Source of the DNA: Dillenia suffruticosa
Lineage: Eukaryota; Streptophyta; Magnoliopsida; Dilleniales; Dilleniaceae
DNA length: 64,000 nucleotides
Assembly (NCBI GenBank): GCA_033439265.1
Contig: JAVTVX010000013.1
Coordinates: 18,642,500 to 18,706,499, forward strand
Reading direction: 5' to 3'
A program made the position numbers and the translations under genes. Below are positions 1-12,744 of the stretch, one piece after another. Position 1 is the stretch's first letter. Every line of letters starts with the position of its first letter. Under the pieces are notes generated by a model that saw only the letters and a program-made list of their open reading frames with translations, was not told where the DNA came from and made no database searches.

Positions 1-2118
1 ATTTCATGATGCACCCCAAAACTCCTAACACTTGTATTTTATACACTCAAAGAATAGGTTATCTCTGTATTGAATTTTGATGTGACCCATACTGAATCAT
101 CTTTAACAAAACACCACGGGCAATTTCGGAGTGGCCACAATATCTAATTCATTGATTTCGTTTGTATTGTTGTATGACTTCTTTTAAATGAATACTTTGG
201 CTGTAGTTTGGTTTTTCTTTATTGCTTTATTCCATTTTCTTGTCAACAAATTTAACTATTTATTTTTCCCTAGGGGAGCTGATTTATTTATCTTTTCTTT
301 TTTTTTTCCCAATTACTGAGGTTACTCTCTAATTCTTTAACATTTAACATTGTACCAAGTTTATATAGGAACATGCCTAGATAGCATGGTTGCTTCCAAA
401 TGGAATCTTATCTCATTGCCACGTTTTATCATAATTTACTGAAATTTCCCATATTACTATGTTCAATGTTGTGTTCCATAACTGATATCTGTATCTATAT
501 TCATGCTTTTTAGGAACACTTGCATACACACACGTGCATAAAGATGGGTTATAATCCGATGATGTCTTTTAAGATCTCGGCTTGTTGGACATGTGGACAT
601 TGTGAAGCCTTCCAATTTACAATGAGTGAACGATTAACAACAGGCTTTCCAACAAAATTTTGAATTCTTGAATGTATACAGGACACTGAAGTTTATTCTT
701 TGTAACAGATAATTTATTTGCTTTAGCCAAGGAAAACCAAGTCTAACAGGAAAATTTGTGTCCTTTCTCTTGTTGGACACAGTGAGGCAATGTACTTCAC
801 TTGTTGTGGACCATATCTTACCTGTTAAGCATTGATGCACAATGTATAGGATGATATACAGTCTCCAATTTGAGGCCATAGGCATATAGGAATGATTGCA
901 TACATCTTTGGGAAGAAGGACTAGTGGTATTGCATACATGCGCTTGGGTGTCAGTTATAAAATTTGAGAATCACATATTTTGTGAATTGCACAACAACGA
1001 AGAAGTCTTTGACATGGCATCAATGTTGTAATGACCCTCCCTTGGGGCACTTTAGAAGCGTATAAGATGTGCAAAGGTCCCAACAAAGGGAATAGTGCGT
1101 TGGAACGGAATTTCTAAAGTTGCATCTTTTAAGGAACAAATCTGACAGGGGTGCTATCTGGTGCAAATCATAAACATGGAATTCATGGTTAAGGCACACC
1201 ATGCCCATTGTAAAAACACATAGGAATAAAATTCATGGCTAAGGTGCTGCCCATCAAGCGCAGATATAGGTAATCACCATATAAATATTAAAACTCACGA
1301 AGGCATTAAGACTAATGCAATAATATGATATAAGTGTATAGAGCGCCTCACACTTCGCTCTTGCCACGTGGTTCTGCTTTCTAATAAGTTACTTTGGTTA
1401 CACATTTTCTTACAAGCGGCAATAATTCATTTTCAAGCACTTTCTACCACTCCCACCTCTTCGCCTGTGGTCTTTTTTAACGTAGAAGGGTTCAATCTCC
1501 TGTGAACGATTGAAGCAAATGGAAAGGAATCAAAATCTGCTGGCTAAAACTTGCAACAAAAAGCTGTGTGTTTCTCTATTCCTAAATGATAAAAGATTTC
1601 AAATTTACTTTCTTTCTTAGTTAATGTATTAAGTTGTACGATCCTTGATGGTTTATGAAATTTTTTTCTCTCAATTTGGGAATCCGGATCCAACCATGTT
1701 TGATTACAATAGTTTTTTCTTCTAAATTTGGATATTTGTATAACATCATTTTGTCCAAAAGTTTTTTTTTTTTAATTGGCTTGTAAATTATTATTGCTAT
1801 TCCTTCTACTGAGATTTGGGGGTTTTCTTTATAGAGTAGAATTTCAAGAGTTGTTGTTCCTTACATCCTTGAATTTGTGGAATGGTAATATCATCCTTGT
1901 TTCAAAAACTCTGAGCTCAAATCTTGGGAGCATCTTTTGTTCGGTGGTTTTTCTTATTCTATGTGATTCAGCAGTTGACTCGTAATGCCATCATGCAGTT
2001 TTCTTATTCACTAATCTCTCCTTGTTTGCAAGGATATTTTTCCCTCCCCCTCCCCCTCTAGCGGGAAAAATTGAAATAGGCGATTCTGGGTATTCAATGC
2101 ATCAAATCAGAACAAGGC

Positions 2119-2164
<46 letters not shown>
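2119..2164. repeat. (ATT)n trinucleotide microsatellite
   Basis: About fifteen uninterrupted ATT units, read directly. No gene is associated with it. Confidence 0.95.
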
Positions 2165-3479
2165 CAAACTTTGGGTACTTTTCTATTTGTGTCATTGATG
2201 ATTTTTTTTTCCTTATTTGTTTGTTCATATGAGAAATAAATGTGAAAATTTAGCATGCTGGGACAGCCTATTGTGAATCATATTGGGTGCAGGAAGTAGA
2301 CCCTATGAAATTTGCAGCATTTGGATTGTCAAGTTGGAGAAGAGAAATAGTTTGAGTGGGTTGAACCAACTTTCAGTAACTGAAGAGAGAGTAATTTCCA
2401 CCTTATTAAATGTATGCTTCTGCTCTAGAAGAGATTAAAAATTGCCAAACAGATAAAAAACAAAAACTCTCATGTTTGTAAAAAACAAGAACTCTCATGT
2501 TCGTCTTTCTTGAGGTTCTTTTAGGAGAGTTATTGTAGAGATTCACAGACAGATCTCCTTTTAGAGGCGGGAACTAATGGTTATACATTGTTTGGATTAC
2601 AGATGCTTAGAGTTTGTAATGGTGTTAGACATAGGTGATAGAAAAATGCAAAATTATTTTCATAATTTGGGTCAAAAGGAATACGATAGTGCAAAACTGG
2701 CACTGACAATACCACTTAAGTTCATTGTGGGAAAAACCTTACACCATAGATAATTGCATACAATTAGATACCTCTTTCCAGAAGTAGACAGTAATGTGTC
2801 AATTTACATTGAAACCTTATAATCAATGTGACAGCAGTAGAAATTTATATTATAAGAAAATGTGCTTGGATCGAAGTGAGATAATTCTCGGTTTACATTG
2901 ACTATAAGTGGCAACCGCACATGGAAATGAGAAATAAATTAGTAGGCCCAATATACATTGGCAATTTACATGAATATTGAAATCAGGTAAATAATGCAGT
3001 TTAAGCTTAGATTTGAGGTGAGTAGCGGTAACGACAATTAATATCTCCATTGTAATGCAAATTGGGTCTACCTGATAATCTGACATGATTATATTGCATG
3101 TGCTAATAACTGCATCATTGTGTCAATGGATTGATACCCGTTCTTGTTTATCTTGGTTTTGTGAATTCATTATCTGAAATGAAGAGCCATGCCCATTAAC
3201 TGTGGTAAATCGAGTCAAGCAGTTTAACCAAGCTTATTAAGCTCTGCTGATGGTGCCATGTGGGGGTGCTGTTGTAGCTTATCAGTAGGTACTGTATTTT
3301 CTGCAAAATTTTGCTCGCACACCAGTTGTTTCAAGTATTGGTATCAATCCTTTGTGGCCGCTCAGTCTTTTCATCATCTATCATCCTATTGCCAGCAGTG
3401 TGCTCTCGATTCTGGCAAGGTCTATAAGCCTGATGATTCAGAATCAAGTGCTCTGGTTTTGATTTTGGGGGTGTTTTCC

Positions 3480-3672
3480 TGGCTGGGGTTGTGTTCTTGA
3501 TTTGTTGTAGCGTGGTTTTGGCATAGTTCTCCCTTTCAATGTTCAGCTTGCTGCGTATGTTTTGGTGGTGCTGTAGATTTAAGTGGCCTGGTAGCTTTGT
3601 ACTCTCTTGCCTGGAGCTCGTTCTGGTGTGCTTCTCTTGTTGATACAATCTAATTTGCCTATCAAAAAAGAG
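3480..3672 (+). mobile_element. possible LINE 3' tail fragment
   Basis: This GT-rich, low-complexity stretch ends in TTGTTGATACAATC, then AATTTGCCTATC and a short A-rich run. Plant L1-type elements often end in this style after the reverse-transcriptase region. No reverse transcriptase or RNase H motif could be read upstream, and no target-site duplication was seen, so this is only a weak call. Confidence 0.3.
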
Positions 3673-4289
3673 AAAAATCTGCTTTGGTGTTTATTTCCCA
3701 AATTTGGAGATGATTATACAGAGACACACAAACAGACAAACACACGTACTGCCTTGGCCTATGTTTAGAATGAAATGAAAATAAGTTCAATTTCTTTAAA
3801 ATGAATTAAATTATAAAATTAATTTATAATTAAAACCCTATTCTTGGAATAAAAAATAAAATATAGGGTTCAATTGAATTTCTTTACTCGAAACAATAAA
3901 AAGTAAATGAGTTCTTGTGCAGTTTAATTTTTTATTATCCTAAATTGAAATTAATTTTTATTTGACTACAGTAAAGGAAACTTTGCCTTTACTCTTCCCG
4001 TATCCGGGGAAACATTATTAACTCAGCTGGAGACAGGGACACATGCTCCTCACTTGTCTTACATAGACCTAACCAAACAATGTGATGTAATATGCCTCTA
4101 TCTCCAAAACGTGTGGATAGAAATGCAAAAAGAAGAATTATTGATCTACCAATTTTCGAATGACAAGAGTGTGAGACAAAAACTTTTGAGCAGAGTCATG
4201 GTCCTAAGACCTAATTTTGTGGATCTTTTGACAGAATCTGCTGTGCTGCTGGTAATAGGCCATGGCATTGTCATTGTCATAGCCAGAGT

Positions 4290-4320
4290 CATAGCCATAG
4301 CCATAGCCATAGCCATAGCC
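4290..4320. repeat. (CATAGC)n hexanucleotide repeat
   Basis: Five tandem CATAGC units, flanked by related GTCATAG and CATTGT units. An open frame of 118 codons crosses it only because the hexamer has no stop in that frame (translated AIAIAI). It is not treated as a gene. Confidence 0.9.
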
Positions 4321-5759
4321 AAAGTCATGGTGTCTGTCCAATTCCTTAAAACTCAGTCATGTGTTTCTGCCTATTTGGGTAAGTCGGTATTTAGTTACCA
4401 TGTGGCTTAGCCTCGAGACTCAACAGCTAACACGACTCGCCTCAAAACTTTAGCTTAGTTTTTAACATAATAATAATAATAATAATAATAATAATTATAA
4501 TAATAGAAACCGGTTCATGTACAAATCCTACTTCAAGCATGATATTTCCTTTTGCTCAATGATGGAAGTGAATGATCTGTGTAAAAGGTTGGACTCAGAA
4601 TGTTGAAATCGGTGAAGAAATCTAGAGAATTCTTGGGCAACATGACTTAAAAAATAATAATAATAAATAAAATAAAATAAAAATCTGATCATATAGCCCA
4701 AAAAAATAACTGATGTGACGTAATTTTGGAAAGCAATAATTTTTTCATATGGCCCAAACAAAAGAGGAAAAATCAAAGGGCCCGCGACAAGTTATGTCAA
4801 GTGCAATTTCCACATGCCAGGTGTCCTTTCTGAAGGTACTTTTGCTTGGACACTTGCGGTTTCTGCGGGGCCAATCCCACTCAAGTGCTGAAATTCAAAA
4901 CCGCGTTGTTTGTTCGCGAATTTTGGTTGAGGTTTAACTTAATTATTAAAATTAAGGATGAGTTTTGTGGGAAAATCTTAATTTTGGTGTTGATCGGAGA
5001 AAATATCTGAATTTTGAGGTATGTTGAAAATTATTTTCAGTATTTTTTTTAAAAAAATGACTTAAAATGAGGTTTTGAAGGTATTACATCGATCTATTAT
5101 TTAGAATTATATGAAAACACTTTATTTAATAACATCTCATCTAAAAAAGTAGCAAAATTATCATTTAAAATAATAGTATTAAAATAATAATTTGTATTGA
5201 TTTTATGAAGAGTATATAGTTTTCTAAAAATAACCATTTTGTTTAAATTTGTGAAAGAAGATATTACTTTTTTTTGGGGGGGGGGGCTGTTTCTTTATTT
5301 TGATAAGCTTAGAATATATGAGTGGCATTATCTTTAAAAACTATTAAGATAATAATGAAGTTAATTTCTTGTACGTAATCAATTCCGGTTGTGTGTAGAG
5401 ACAGAAGTTAAAACATAATGCCTTCCACGTATGAAATGATGAAGTCAATCCTCGTATGATCCTATTTAAACAATTTTCTATTTTTCCTTTTAATGTTGCG
5501 AGCGAATGTATGTTTTCTATGTTTGATTATTTAAAACTCCCTTCCTTTTTGTTGAGGAAGAAAGGTTAGAAATATTTTTATACCATTTTTTATAATTTTT
5601 TATTAAAAAAAAAAATTTATCCTTACATTACTAATGTTTTCTAATCTCTGACCTTAACTTCCTAAACAATGCATATATCCCACAAAAATTGTAGATTCGA
5701 CGGAAACCATGACCACTCGATTTAAAGAGCAAAATACTCGGAAACATAAGAAATTTTTT

Positions 5760-5945
5760 TGAATTCAGTGATCGGATATTCTACTTCTTTAAATAGAAAT
5801 ATACAGTTCGAGTCATGAGAATAATAATAAAAAAAAAACTTAGGAGAATTAACTTCTAAAATAAGTCCTATAATATTTGAACTTGATTAATATAATAAAA
5901 TTTGAATATCAATGATGATTAAAAAAAAAAAAAAAAAAAACCTGT
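5760..5945 (+). mobile_element. old SINE-like copy with A tail
   Basis: A segment containing GTTCGAGTCATGAG (like a tRNA B box), then AATTAACTTCT and AAGTCCTATAATATTTGAA, and a 20-base A run. The same order of blocks recurs at 6.03-6.22 kb and, better preserved, inside the WVD2-like gene at 36.76-36.92 kb. The copy is diverged and no target-site duplication is clear. Confidence 0.45.
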
Positions 5946-6024
5946 ACGAGAGGGTGCAAGCCGATGAGCTCACATGCCCCGTAGTAGATTAGCACCTTTT
6001 CAAATAGTAGTGTGTGGAAGAGTG

Positions 6025-6223
6025 AGAGACAGATCAATGGATAGTTAATCGAGTAGGATATGATATAAGATTTTTCAATCAAATTTTTGAATTCGACTCG
6101 TGACTTAAATATGAATAAAATTATGTTAGGATAATAAACTTCTTAAATGGGTCATTGTAAAGTATTAAATTGGATTAATTAAAATATAATTTTAAATATC
6201 AATTGGTATATTAAAAAAAAAAA
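6025..6223 (+). mobile_element. old SINE-like copy with A tail
   Basis: Contains GAATTCGACTCGTGA (B-box-like), then CTTAAATGGGTCATTGTAA, AATATCAATTGGTATA and a poly-A run. The copy at 36.76-36.92 kb has AATTCGACTCGCGA and CTTAAATGAGCCACTGTAA in the same order, so the two are homologous. Pol III activity is not implied for so diverged a copy. Confidence 0.55.
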
Positions 6224-6987
6224 AAAGCGAGACACAAGGATGTGAGTTTTAAGTCGAGTAGTCGCAGCAATCTTAGGAGAACAAGCGTTGTAGGGCACAA
6301 CAGGTTTCTCTTTGATGTTTAGTAGTAAAAGTTAGTGAAGGTGGGTCGATGGAGATCTAGTAATACACGACAAAAGGTTTGTATCACCGTGCATCAATTT
6401 CCTCCCAACAACATTAGCGACGAGGGAGGAGGGATATCACTTCAATTGCGACGTTGCTTCTTCTCTCGGACAATAGTTTTGAATTAATATTTATGATTAT
6501 AATTTATCATTCGAACATCAAAATTTATGATTTGAAAAGTTAGATGTTATCAAGAGAAATGCTAAAATTAGGTTCCTTCATTAAATTTTTGAATAATAGT
6601 ATTAGAAATCTCCGAGTTGTAATGTTTGATAAATGTTTACGGGCATTGGTATAAATATTATGAAGAGCCATAAGTGATTGGGAATATTATAATTTCATGT
6701 TGTTAAATATATTGTTATTCATGACATGTAATTCATTTATACAATCTTTACTCTTTTTTTAATCTCTTTAAAATTATAATATCTCTTTTAATCGAAACAG
6801 TTGATTCGACCAATTTAATTATGGACCGTTCTATTATTCTATTTATTTTTTACTATCAAAACAGATGAAATTAAATTTAATTAAAATTATTTAAAGTTAA
6901 TCAAAATGGGTAAAATTTATCATATTTGACTCCTAAATAAACTTTTTAAACTTTTTTTCGAATGAATCTTGCCATTTTCTCTCTCTT

Positions 6988-6991
<4 letters not shown>

Positions 6992-7018
<27 letters not shown>
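6992..7018. repeat. (CT)n microsatellite
   Basis: About thirteen CT units. Such tracts often mark 5' leaders in this window. A 79-codon open frame begins just downstream but resembles nothing known to me and runs into AT-rich sequence, so no gene is called. Confidence 0.9.
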
Positions 7019-8557
7019 GTCTAATAAATTAATATGGTTTTATTAGGTGTTCTGGCTTTGTCCGCTCGGCAGCTCCTGAATTCGTGGTGTCTCGGCACAG
7101 CTTTTGATGTGACTCTTCAAACCAACCAGAAGCATCCACGTCCCCCTGCTTCCGATGCTTCAACAATATCTCGTCGTACCGGCCATAATATAATACATTT
7201 CCATTGGATTCATGTTATTAATTTCTTAAAAGTTATAATGTTTACATTTTATATTTTTTTTATAAATCATTAATATTTAATAATTATAATAAATCTAATT
7301 AAATCTTATTTAAATTTAATAATATTTTTAACTAATAAAATTCTCCTGATACTTATTATTCGAATCAAATTCAAAATTTTAATTAAAAAAAATTAATATC
7401 CAATCACTAAACCAATTGAATGTTAATTCTTTCCGTTATGTCTTACCCTCCTTATTTTATACTTGGCCTCCACTAAAATAAATTTATGACTCAGTCCCTA
7501 AATTCAGTAAATTACTATTAATCCATGAACTATCGACAAAGCAAAATATCAATAACAAATTAATATCAAAATGCAATATTGATATTAATGTCAGCAAGTT
7601 ATCCAACTTTTATCCAATATATATTTTTTTAAATACGTAAAAAAATTCGATTCCCTTTATTCTCTGAAATTCACGGTGGGTGAATATTTTTTTCACCGAC
7701 CAAGAGAAGGGGGAAGAAAGGAACATGAAAAGATGGAAAGAGAAGTGTTTGGAATCGGGGTCCAGGGAACATGTGGTATGACGGTGGGATACGTGGGAGT
7801 GAGATGAATGAGAGGTCGGCACGTGTCTCGGCGCCCCGTAGAGCCAGACCCTTAGCCCTGCAAGTCAAAGTCATGGTTATCTTTTTTTTTTTTTTTAATA
7901 TAAATTAATTAATTTAATTCAAATATTTAATATCATTATTGAAAAAAGGTGTCACGAGACATGCCATTAAGATCGCCCTAAACTAATTTTTAATATGAAG
8001 TCAAACCGAAATTTTAATTCAGAAAAATTTCGGAAAACAAAAATTAACAAATTTAAAATATAAAACAGTACATAAAAAATATTAAAATATAAAAATATTC
8101 CACCGTGGAAAGGTGAAAAGGCATCTCAAATTGGTAATGTATTACTCAATGATATGGAATTAATGTTACAAAGAAGAAAAATTAAGAGAAATGAGGTGGT
8201 AGGGTAAATGTTGAAATATTTTGATAAAAATAAGAGTGATGATTTTTGTTAAGTGGATATAAATTAATTAGTGATATATGTTTTCCATATTAAATCTACT
8301 TTATTATAAAATCTATATATAGAGGAGTTACATTTTAAATTGGTTAATTACACAGCACTAATCATTATGTATGTTAATGCAAAAAAAAAATGAAATTATT
8401 TATTTTGTAAATTAACGTCTTTAGTTCTCTCTCTCCCTCTCTTTCTATACACACACAGTATTCAACTATGCTGTTATTTCTTGGATTTTGGCGGCTCTCT
8501 TTCGATTATAGACTTACTTAGACACGACCTAATTAATATCCGTATTTAAATTACAGT

Positions 8558-8560
<3 letters not shown>

Positions 8561-8589
<29 letters not shown>
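8561..8589. repeat. (TA)n microsatellite
   Basis: About fourteen TA units followed by a T run. Non-coding, no flanking gene. Confidence 0.9.
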
Positions 8590-8597
<8 letters not shown>

Positions 8598-9613
8598 TTT
8601 CTCAAAAAATTTCTGTTTGGTTATTACAATTCAGTCATGATATTTTGAAGCTTTGAAGACTAAGAACAGTCTTGACATTTTGGCATGCCAGCGAGATTTT
8701 TTTTTTTTTCTTTTCCTAAGCTTTTTTAACTGAAAAAAATACTTTTAATCGCCAAAATGGTTTTATTACTATAACATAAATACACTCGTCTTTTTCTAGG
8801 GCAATCTTACGTTAGTTGTACGAAGTTCAACAAGAAAACAGACAAAAAAGTACCGGTTTGGAAAATTATTTCGGGTCTACGTATCCAGAATATTCAGATA
8901 TTTTTCAAATGTTTGGTTTTTTTTTTTTAAATAAAATAAAATAAAATAAAATATCATTGGTCGGTTGGGAGCAAATGAAAACAGGATTGATCCCTGAATT
9001 CTTTACTAGATGTTGGTACCCTTTCTCTCTCTCTTTCACGTTTTTCTTTCTGCAACCCTCACGTATTCCTGTCATCTTCCCCTAAATTAATTAAACACCC
9101 CTGACTCACCACGGCCATTATTTATATGAATTATAAAAGAAATTCTTCCACTTTCGGCTTCCCCTCTCTCCCGAATTCACAACACTCTGCTATTCCCCCT
9201 CCCCTTCTCTCTCTCTCTCTCTCTCTCTCTCACTGAAACTAGTTTAGACCACTCCTTCAGAATCGGGACCATAAATAGGAAACATAGAAATTAGAATCAG
9301 CAATAGGAAAGGTAGAAGAATCGGTCAAAATTCACAAAGACCCCTTCGGGTTTAATTTGTTCCTACTATAAACTCCTCCTCCCCTCTACCAGAATTAGTT
9401 TGCCGTGTCATTCCAACACGGCCCCTTCCTGTCCCTCTCCCTCTCTGCCTTACCTAATTCATTCTCTCTCTCTCTACAAATTTCTCAACGTCAAGAGAGA
9501 AAGAGAGATATTGTGTTTTCAGTAACCAAAAAAAAGAGATATTGTGTTTTCTTACCAATTCAGAATATCTTTTATTTTGTTGTTTAGTTTTAGGGTTCTG
9601 CATATCAATTCAA

Positions 9614-10234
9614 ATGTCAAATAGAGAAATAATTCTCCGGCCGTCTCGCAGACAACCTCTAATGACTCTACAATCACCTTCCGCCAGTGTACGTTCTCGA
9701 TTCCTGACCTTACATTCGTCGTCGTCATCGGGAAGCATACGTCAGCGGCTGGTTCCGTCACCGTCCACGTCTTCTTCCTCCTCATCGCCATTCCCCGCCT
9801 CCGGAAGCATACGATCAGCAGCCACGCCGCCGTCGTCGTCCAGGCGTCTCGCGGAGTGCGCCGGAGGAACGGCGGCGGAGTGCGCCGCGGTGTGCTGCTG
9901 CTGTCCGTGCGCGCTCGTCCATTTCCTCATCCTCGCCATCTACAAGATCCCGGCGGGATTCTGCCGGAAAGCGCTGAGGAAGCGACGGAGAAAGAAACTG
10001 ATCAAGAAGGGGCTTTTGCCGCCAAAAAGGAGGAAATGCGAGTGCGGGTGCGACGAGACGGAGCTTCAAATTCATCCGATCTCCAGCACCGGGGATCTGC
10101 TGGCGTCCGCGGAGAAGTCCTCGACGCTGTCGTTTCAGTCGGACAAAGCGGTTATTGATTTGGAGAAGGAAATGTGGGAGAGATTTTACAATACCGGATT
10201 TTGGAGAAGTTCTTCTCAGAGAGAGAAAATTTAA
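9614..10234 (+). CDS. small Cys-rich plant protein, At5g06380/At3g11690-like
   Basis: This single-exon frame encodes 206 residues from the chosen ATG. An in-frame ATG 72 bases upstream would add a 24-residue AT-rich-encoded leader that does not look coding, so the downstream start is preferred; it follows a CT-rich leader (about 9.40-9.61 kb). The N-terminal third is Ser-rich and low-complexity. The family signature lies at about residues 78-120: LAECAGGTAAECAAVCCCCP, then a hydrophobic stretch (ALVHFLILAIYK), then AGFCRKALRKRRRKK. The Cys cluster plus hydrophobic stretch followed by a basic patch suggests membrane association, but this is inference. A second Cys pair (CECGC) follows. The biochemical role is unknown. 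In Arabidopsis the related genes At5g06380 and At3g11690 sit next to FLA17 and FLA18, and an FLA gene lies downstream here too, which supports the call. Confidence 0.8.
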   Translation: MSNREIILRPSRRQPLMTLQSPSASVRSRFLTLHSSSSSGSIRQRLVPSPSTSSSSSSPFPASGSIRSAATPPSSSRRLAECAGGTAAECAAVCCCCPCALVHFLILAIYKIPAGFCRKALRKRRRKKLIKKGLLPPKRRKCECGCDETELQIHPISSTGDLLASAEKSSTLSFQSDKAVIDLEKEMWERFYNTGFWRSSSQREKI

Positions 10235-10255
10235 CGGTATTTTATTAATTTTTTC

Positions 10256-10257
<2 letters not shown>

Positions 10258-10313
<56 letters not shown>

Positions 10314-10314
10314 T
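10258..10314. repeat. (TA)n followed by (ATGT)n compound microsatellite
   Basis: A TA run passes directly into about seven ATGT units, just after the stop codon of the Cys-rich gene and therefore probably within its 3'UTR. Confidence 0.9.
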
Positions 10315-12744
10315 ATTTTGGTGTCAAGTTGTTGAGTGTGTGGGTGTGGATGAAATGAGAAATGGTCTGAAACCATTGCGTGCCTTGTTGACTATCTTTA
10401 ATTAATTAATCTTGGATTGTGACTATGCTTATCTAGAAATGTTCTTATAGTCTAGGTCGGCCAGTTGGACATGACATCATATGTTTGATTGAATAAAAAA
10501 ATAAGTGAGAAAAATGGAAAACCTCCGACGTCAAGATTGTCCTTTGATTTTAGTCTTAGTCAAGTTAGATTCTCTCTCTCTCACTCACTGGGACACCGCC
10601 GGATCATTTTGTCCCCTAAAATAATAATATGGCCGATGCTAAGGGCTCTCAAAGGTGGAACAGGGGAGGCGCAACTCGTGTCACTCAGAAACAGAGCAAG
10701 AACAACCTTATCAAAAACCGCTCAACACTGGAAAACCTTATCCTTCGATCCCCGCAGTGCACCAGAAGACTTTTGATAAGACACAATAAATTATGCTCAA
10801 GAATATTCTAATGAAGCAATTAAGTGTCATATTAACATTTCAACAACATATCAGCCAAGAGTTTTTCCGAGGGACCCTACTCGCCCTAGCTTTATGCTAA
10901 TGACTACACCTTCAGCTTCAGGTGGGTCTTTCTACATTCTCGGCAGGATTCTCCCATCCCAAAAATTTTTGTGCCCTAGATTTTTCCCTTCGAGTCATCC
11001 AAACCATCCAATTTTATAGTGATAATGAATCACTCGGAGAAAAGTGAGAACAAAATCATTTTTTTTAAGGTGACCGGAATTAAAATTTTATAGCTTTAGC
11101 GAAAACTAGGTTCAATTTTTGATGGGCAAAACCATTTGTTTCTTTATGTGAGATCCAACTAGTTGCCATATTAGTGGGGCACAGGAAGATCCACATCGTA
11201 TGTTCATATTGGGGAAGATTAATTGGGCTGTGAGCAGAAGTCATTTTCCTACCTTTTCTTTTCCTAATATGATTTTTGTGGCCAAATGGAATACCCCTCT
11301 TTACATGCAACAAGAAATTATCATTCATCTTTTTCCTCTTTACCCCTTCCTTGCTTTAAGCCATCCTCATGTAAAACGCCCCTAACTTCTAAGCTTTGTT
11401 GGCTTTTAGCTTTTGTAACTCAAGGATTCTTTTTTCACAAGAAAACGATACGCAATGTTTCATTTAAAACAATGAGGATGATTTTAAGAGAAAAGGTGCT
11501 TGATTTTTCAACATCAAAAAAAAAAAAAAAAAAAAAAGTGCTTGATTTTAAGAGAAAATAAGCAACGTCGGAGAAACCCATTTTCTCAAAATTATTTTAG
11601 TTTTTATTTTTGTAATTTGTAACTTTTAATTTTATCATATTCGTATATTTTTGTAACATCGAACTCTCTAAACTAGAGCGAAGGGAGGTCAAGTGACATC
11701 AGAGTAAATCTTATAGGCATTTTGGAACTAGAGAATTAAAGTAATTTTAAGTCAAACCATAAGGGGGTACATTGATTTTTTACCCCTAATAAATAATCCG
11801 GTCGCCTTGGTTGGTCCAAGTTTAAAAATTGGGTCCTTAAATTCGGGCTTGGCAAAGCAGAGTGAGCGGATTGTTCGGCCCAATTTAAGATACTTCGGGG
11901 CGGCCTATGTGCTGTTCTTGCTTTTTATCTTTTTGATACATGATAGAGATTCGAATTTAAAATGAACGGAAAAGAGAATAGTGTTACTTGAATTATAAAC
12001 TATGCGTTGTTCTTGCTTGGTCCTAAACTACAAGAATATTGAGGGTTGATTTCTACTTGACAAGCTTCTACTTTCTAACGTGGGGGTGAAAAAAGAACAA
12101 ACCCGACCAAAATTAAGGAAGAGTTCAAGTTTATTTTCTTCGGCATTCAAGCTCACTTCCCCTTCAGGTTATGAGGTGGCGACGATGGCTTACAATATAA
12201 ATTAATTATCTGAGTTTTAAACCATAGTATTGTAATTTGCAACCAGGGTAGAGTACAAGAGGTTTATTTTAATAATAATGATACTATTAATCTATTAATG
12301 ACAATATTATCATGTTTTATTTGAATTTAGTTTATTTAAATTCTATTTAGTAACTAAAATCTCATTCATGATTGTTATTAAAAACAAATGGTAAAAAAAA
12401 AAACTCAAAAGATTGTTCCCAAAATGTCACTTTGCACGCTTTGTAGTTTGTGTAATTATATTACAAAAAGTAATGCTTCAATATGTAGAAAATAACAATA
12501 AAGTGGTTCCATTTTTGCATTAACACGAATATTTATTATCGAATAAAACAAATTTTGATGATAATTAAAGATAATTAAAATTAATTTTAGATAATGAATT
12601 AGGCTTTTGAAACATTTAAAAAATTGATAAAATTGAATTTGATTTAGGTAAGTGGACATGCATCTCAAACAAATCGACTTGCACATTCAAAATGTTTAAA
12701 TTAAAATTAAGGTGTCTACGTATCATTTACTCAAATCCACTCAC

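Larger units (their letters stand above)
1..9399. other. AT-rich intergenic DNA without a supported gene
   Basis: No reading frame here has recognisable protein similarity, consistent coding character or splice structure. The short open frames (at most 118 codons) sit in low-complexity or AT-rich DNA. The stretch holds microsatellites at about 2.1, 4.3, 7.0 and 8.6 kb, a LINE-tail-like segment near 3.5 kb and two old SINE-like copies near 5.8 and 6.1 kb, listed separately. From about 9.2 kb onward CT-rich DNA leads into the next gene. Confidence 0.6.

Noticed and set aside
634-939. 101-codon minus frame containing LGFPWLKQINYLLQRINF, faintly like a Ty3-type protease-flank phrase
   Set aside because: Only a short phrase is suggestive. 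No reverse transcriptase, integrase, LTR or neighbouring motif supports a retroelement.
4054-4410. 118-codon frame with AIAIAI repeats
   Set aside because: It exists because the CATAGC repeat lacks stops; there is no homology or leader.
9815-10327. 170-codon minus-strand frame opposite the Cys-rich gene
   Set aside because: It is a shadow of the GC-rich coding exon; its N terminus (YIHTYIHTYI) is the translated microsatellite downstream of the real gene.
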